Shown: in pieces, positions 63,348 to 64,000 of the stretch
How positions within the stretch are numbered: position 1 is the first letter of the stretch
Layout: every line of letters starts with the position of its first letter
NCBI GenBank assembly: GCA_945952315.1
Contig: CAMFIE010000004.1
Span: forward strand, 149,718 to 213,717
From: an uncultured Rhizobium sp.
Lineage (GTDB): Bacteria > Pseudomonadota > Alphaproteobacteria > Rhizobiales > Rhizobiaceae
Length of the DNA: 64,000 bases
Direction of reading: 5' to 3'
Translations under genes and position numbers: made by a program
The notes under the pieces: generated by a model
What the model was told of the DNA's origin: nothing
What the model saw: only the letters and a program-made list of their open reading frames with translations
The model's database searches: none

Positions 63348-63500
63348 TTAATCCTCCTTGAGAGGGATGCTTGCGGCCTCTTCGGCCTGTGTCTTGCCAC
63401 CCGGACGCAGCGTGAAGGCGATGACCCCGAAGAAGAACAGGGCCATTGCCATCATCCCCCAGCTATCCGCGAACTGGCGCATGGCAGTGTAGGTTTCCAT
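63348..63500 (-). CDS. ccoQ: cbb3-type cytochrome oxidase subunit CcoQ
   Basis: A 50-residue subunit: METYTAMRQFADSWGMMAMA, then LFFFGVIAFTLRPGGKTQAE and EAASIPLKED. One TM helix spans about residues 15-32, and the short polar tail with LRPG is typical of CcoQ, which stabilises the oxidase complex. It lies between ccoO and ccoP with gaps of 12 and 3 bases. AGAGGCC precedes the ATG. The gene is short and easily missed, but its order in the operon leaves little doubt. Confidence 0.95.
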   Translation of the reverse strand: METYTAMRQFADSWGMMAMALFFFGVIAFTLRPGGKTQAEEAASIPLKED

Positions 63501-63512
63501 GGGAGGCCTCTC

Positions 63513-64000
63513 TTAGCGGTAGCCGGTTTCGTCATTGTAGGTGGAGTAGTCGACCAGCGTGCCGAGCATCTGGAGATAGGCAACGAGTGCATCCATCTCG
63601 GTCAGCTTTGCCGGATCACCGTCGAAATCGCCGACCTTGGCCTTCGGATAGCGGGCGAGAAGACCCGCGGTATCCGCATTCGGATCTGCCTGTGCGGCGA
63701 GATCGGCCTCGGCATTGTCGATTTCTTCCTGGGTATAGGGAACGCCCACTTCGGTGTTGGTCACCAGATCGGCCTTGATATTGGCCACCTTCAGCGGCGT
63801 GTCCTTCAGGAAGGAATAGCTCGGCATGATCGATTCCGGCACCACATCACGCGGTTCGGTCAGGTGCTGGACGTGCCACTCGTTGGAGTATTTGTCCCCC
63901 ACGCGGGCCAGATCCGGACCGGTGCGCTTGGAGCCCCACTGGAACGGGTGGTCGAACATGGATTCGGCCGCCAGCGAGTAGTGGCCGTAGCGCTCCACTT
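63513..64000 (-). CDS. ccoO: cbb3-type cytochrome oxidase subunit II (partial, 5' end beyond the window)
   Basis: C-terminal 161 residues of the mono-heme subunit Cco[21 protein letters not shown], then [38 protein letters not shown] with the axial Met, and the end region [20 protein letters not shown]. The CxxCH heme motif and N-terminal TM anchor lie outside the window to the right, as presumably does ccoN. The stop is 12 bases before ccoQ. Confidence 0.95.
   Translation of the reverse strand, partial: VERYGHYSLAAESMFDHPFQWGSKRTGPDLARVGDKYSNEWHVQHLTEPRDVVPESIMPSYSFLKDTPLKVANIKADLVTNTEVGVPYTQEEIDNAEADLAAQADPNADTAGLLARYPKAKVGDFDGDPAKLTEMDALVAYLQMLGTLVDYSTYNDETGYR

Noticed and set aside
1..64000. 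tRNA, rRNA, prophage, replication origin or integrative element
   Set aside because: No cloverleaf with a CCA-type 3' end, rRNA signature, integrase, phage structural gene or attachment-site duplication was recognised by eye; a tool scan would be needed for a firm negative.

Overview
The window is dense, high-GC chromosomal DNA of an alphaproteobacterium, most likely a Rhizobiaceae-type member of the Rhizobiales. The support is inferential: a Usg protein, a fixGHIS (ccoGHIS) maturation cluster next to ccoNOQP, a PleC/DivJ/PdhS-type histidine kinase, a DUF1289 protein paired with a TIGR02281 aspartic protease, class II DAHP synthase, a KGG-repeat protein, and an intergenic element built of nested palindromes. 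No rRNA, tRNA, CRISPR array, prophage or insertion sequence was seen. It reads as core genome with a few accessory pieces.

Layout. 1-12 kb: nadE (cut by the left edge), an LTA-synthase-like phosphoglycerol transferase, a GFA/CENP-V protein, class II DAHP synthase, glutathione reductase, a DUF2059 protein, rpiA diverging from gph, and a large L,D-transpeptidase. 12-17 kb: fumC and class I fumA in tandem (two unrelated fumarases), a soluble diguanylate cyclase, a DUF971 protein. 17-21 kb: molybdenum cofactor genes moaA, mobA and mobB with an EamA transporter. 21-26 kb: a repeat-rich OmpA-domain protein with an EF-hand, and a polar amino acid ABC transporter (binding protein and two permeases, no ATPase). 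26-32.7 kb: Usg, a methyltransferase, a beta-hydroxyacid dehydrogenase and an AlkD-type glycosylase, a TauE permease, an Lrp regulator, a UDG-family protein, a GST and a thermonuclease-fold protein.

32.7-40 kb: a six-TM histidine kinase, the eptA-dgkA lipid pair, cobT diverging from cobS, DUF1289/aspartic protease, and a MazEF-like toxin-antitoxin module with a visible promoter and operator. 40-48 kb: an ABC-2 exporter, an extensin-like lipoprotein, a YciA thioesterase, a GGDEF-EAL protein, DUF486, dusA, a KGG protein and a gamma-carbonic anhydrase. 48-51.5 kb: a zinc regulon, znuA diverging from znuC-znuB-zur across two palindromes that look like Zur sites. 51.5-56 kb: a TPR glycosyltransferase of the SPINDLY/OGT type, an aldo-keto reductase (YghZ-like) and gnd.

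56-64 kb: a 351-bp element with perfect 23-bp terminal inverted repeats, then the cbb3 oxidase region on the minus strand (ccoO at the right edge, ccoQ, ccoP, two unrelated small genes, ccoG, fixH, ccoI, ccoS). The last four are coupled by one-base overlaps, and an FNR/FixK-type box lies upstream of ccoG. ccoQ (50 codons) and ccoS (51 codons) are short genes read directly from the DNA.

No large unknown system is evident. The points most worth checking are the palindromic element, the autoregulated toxin-antitoxin promoter, the Zur and FixK-type sites, the OGT-like protein, and the EF-hand/proline-rich OmpA protein.
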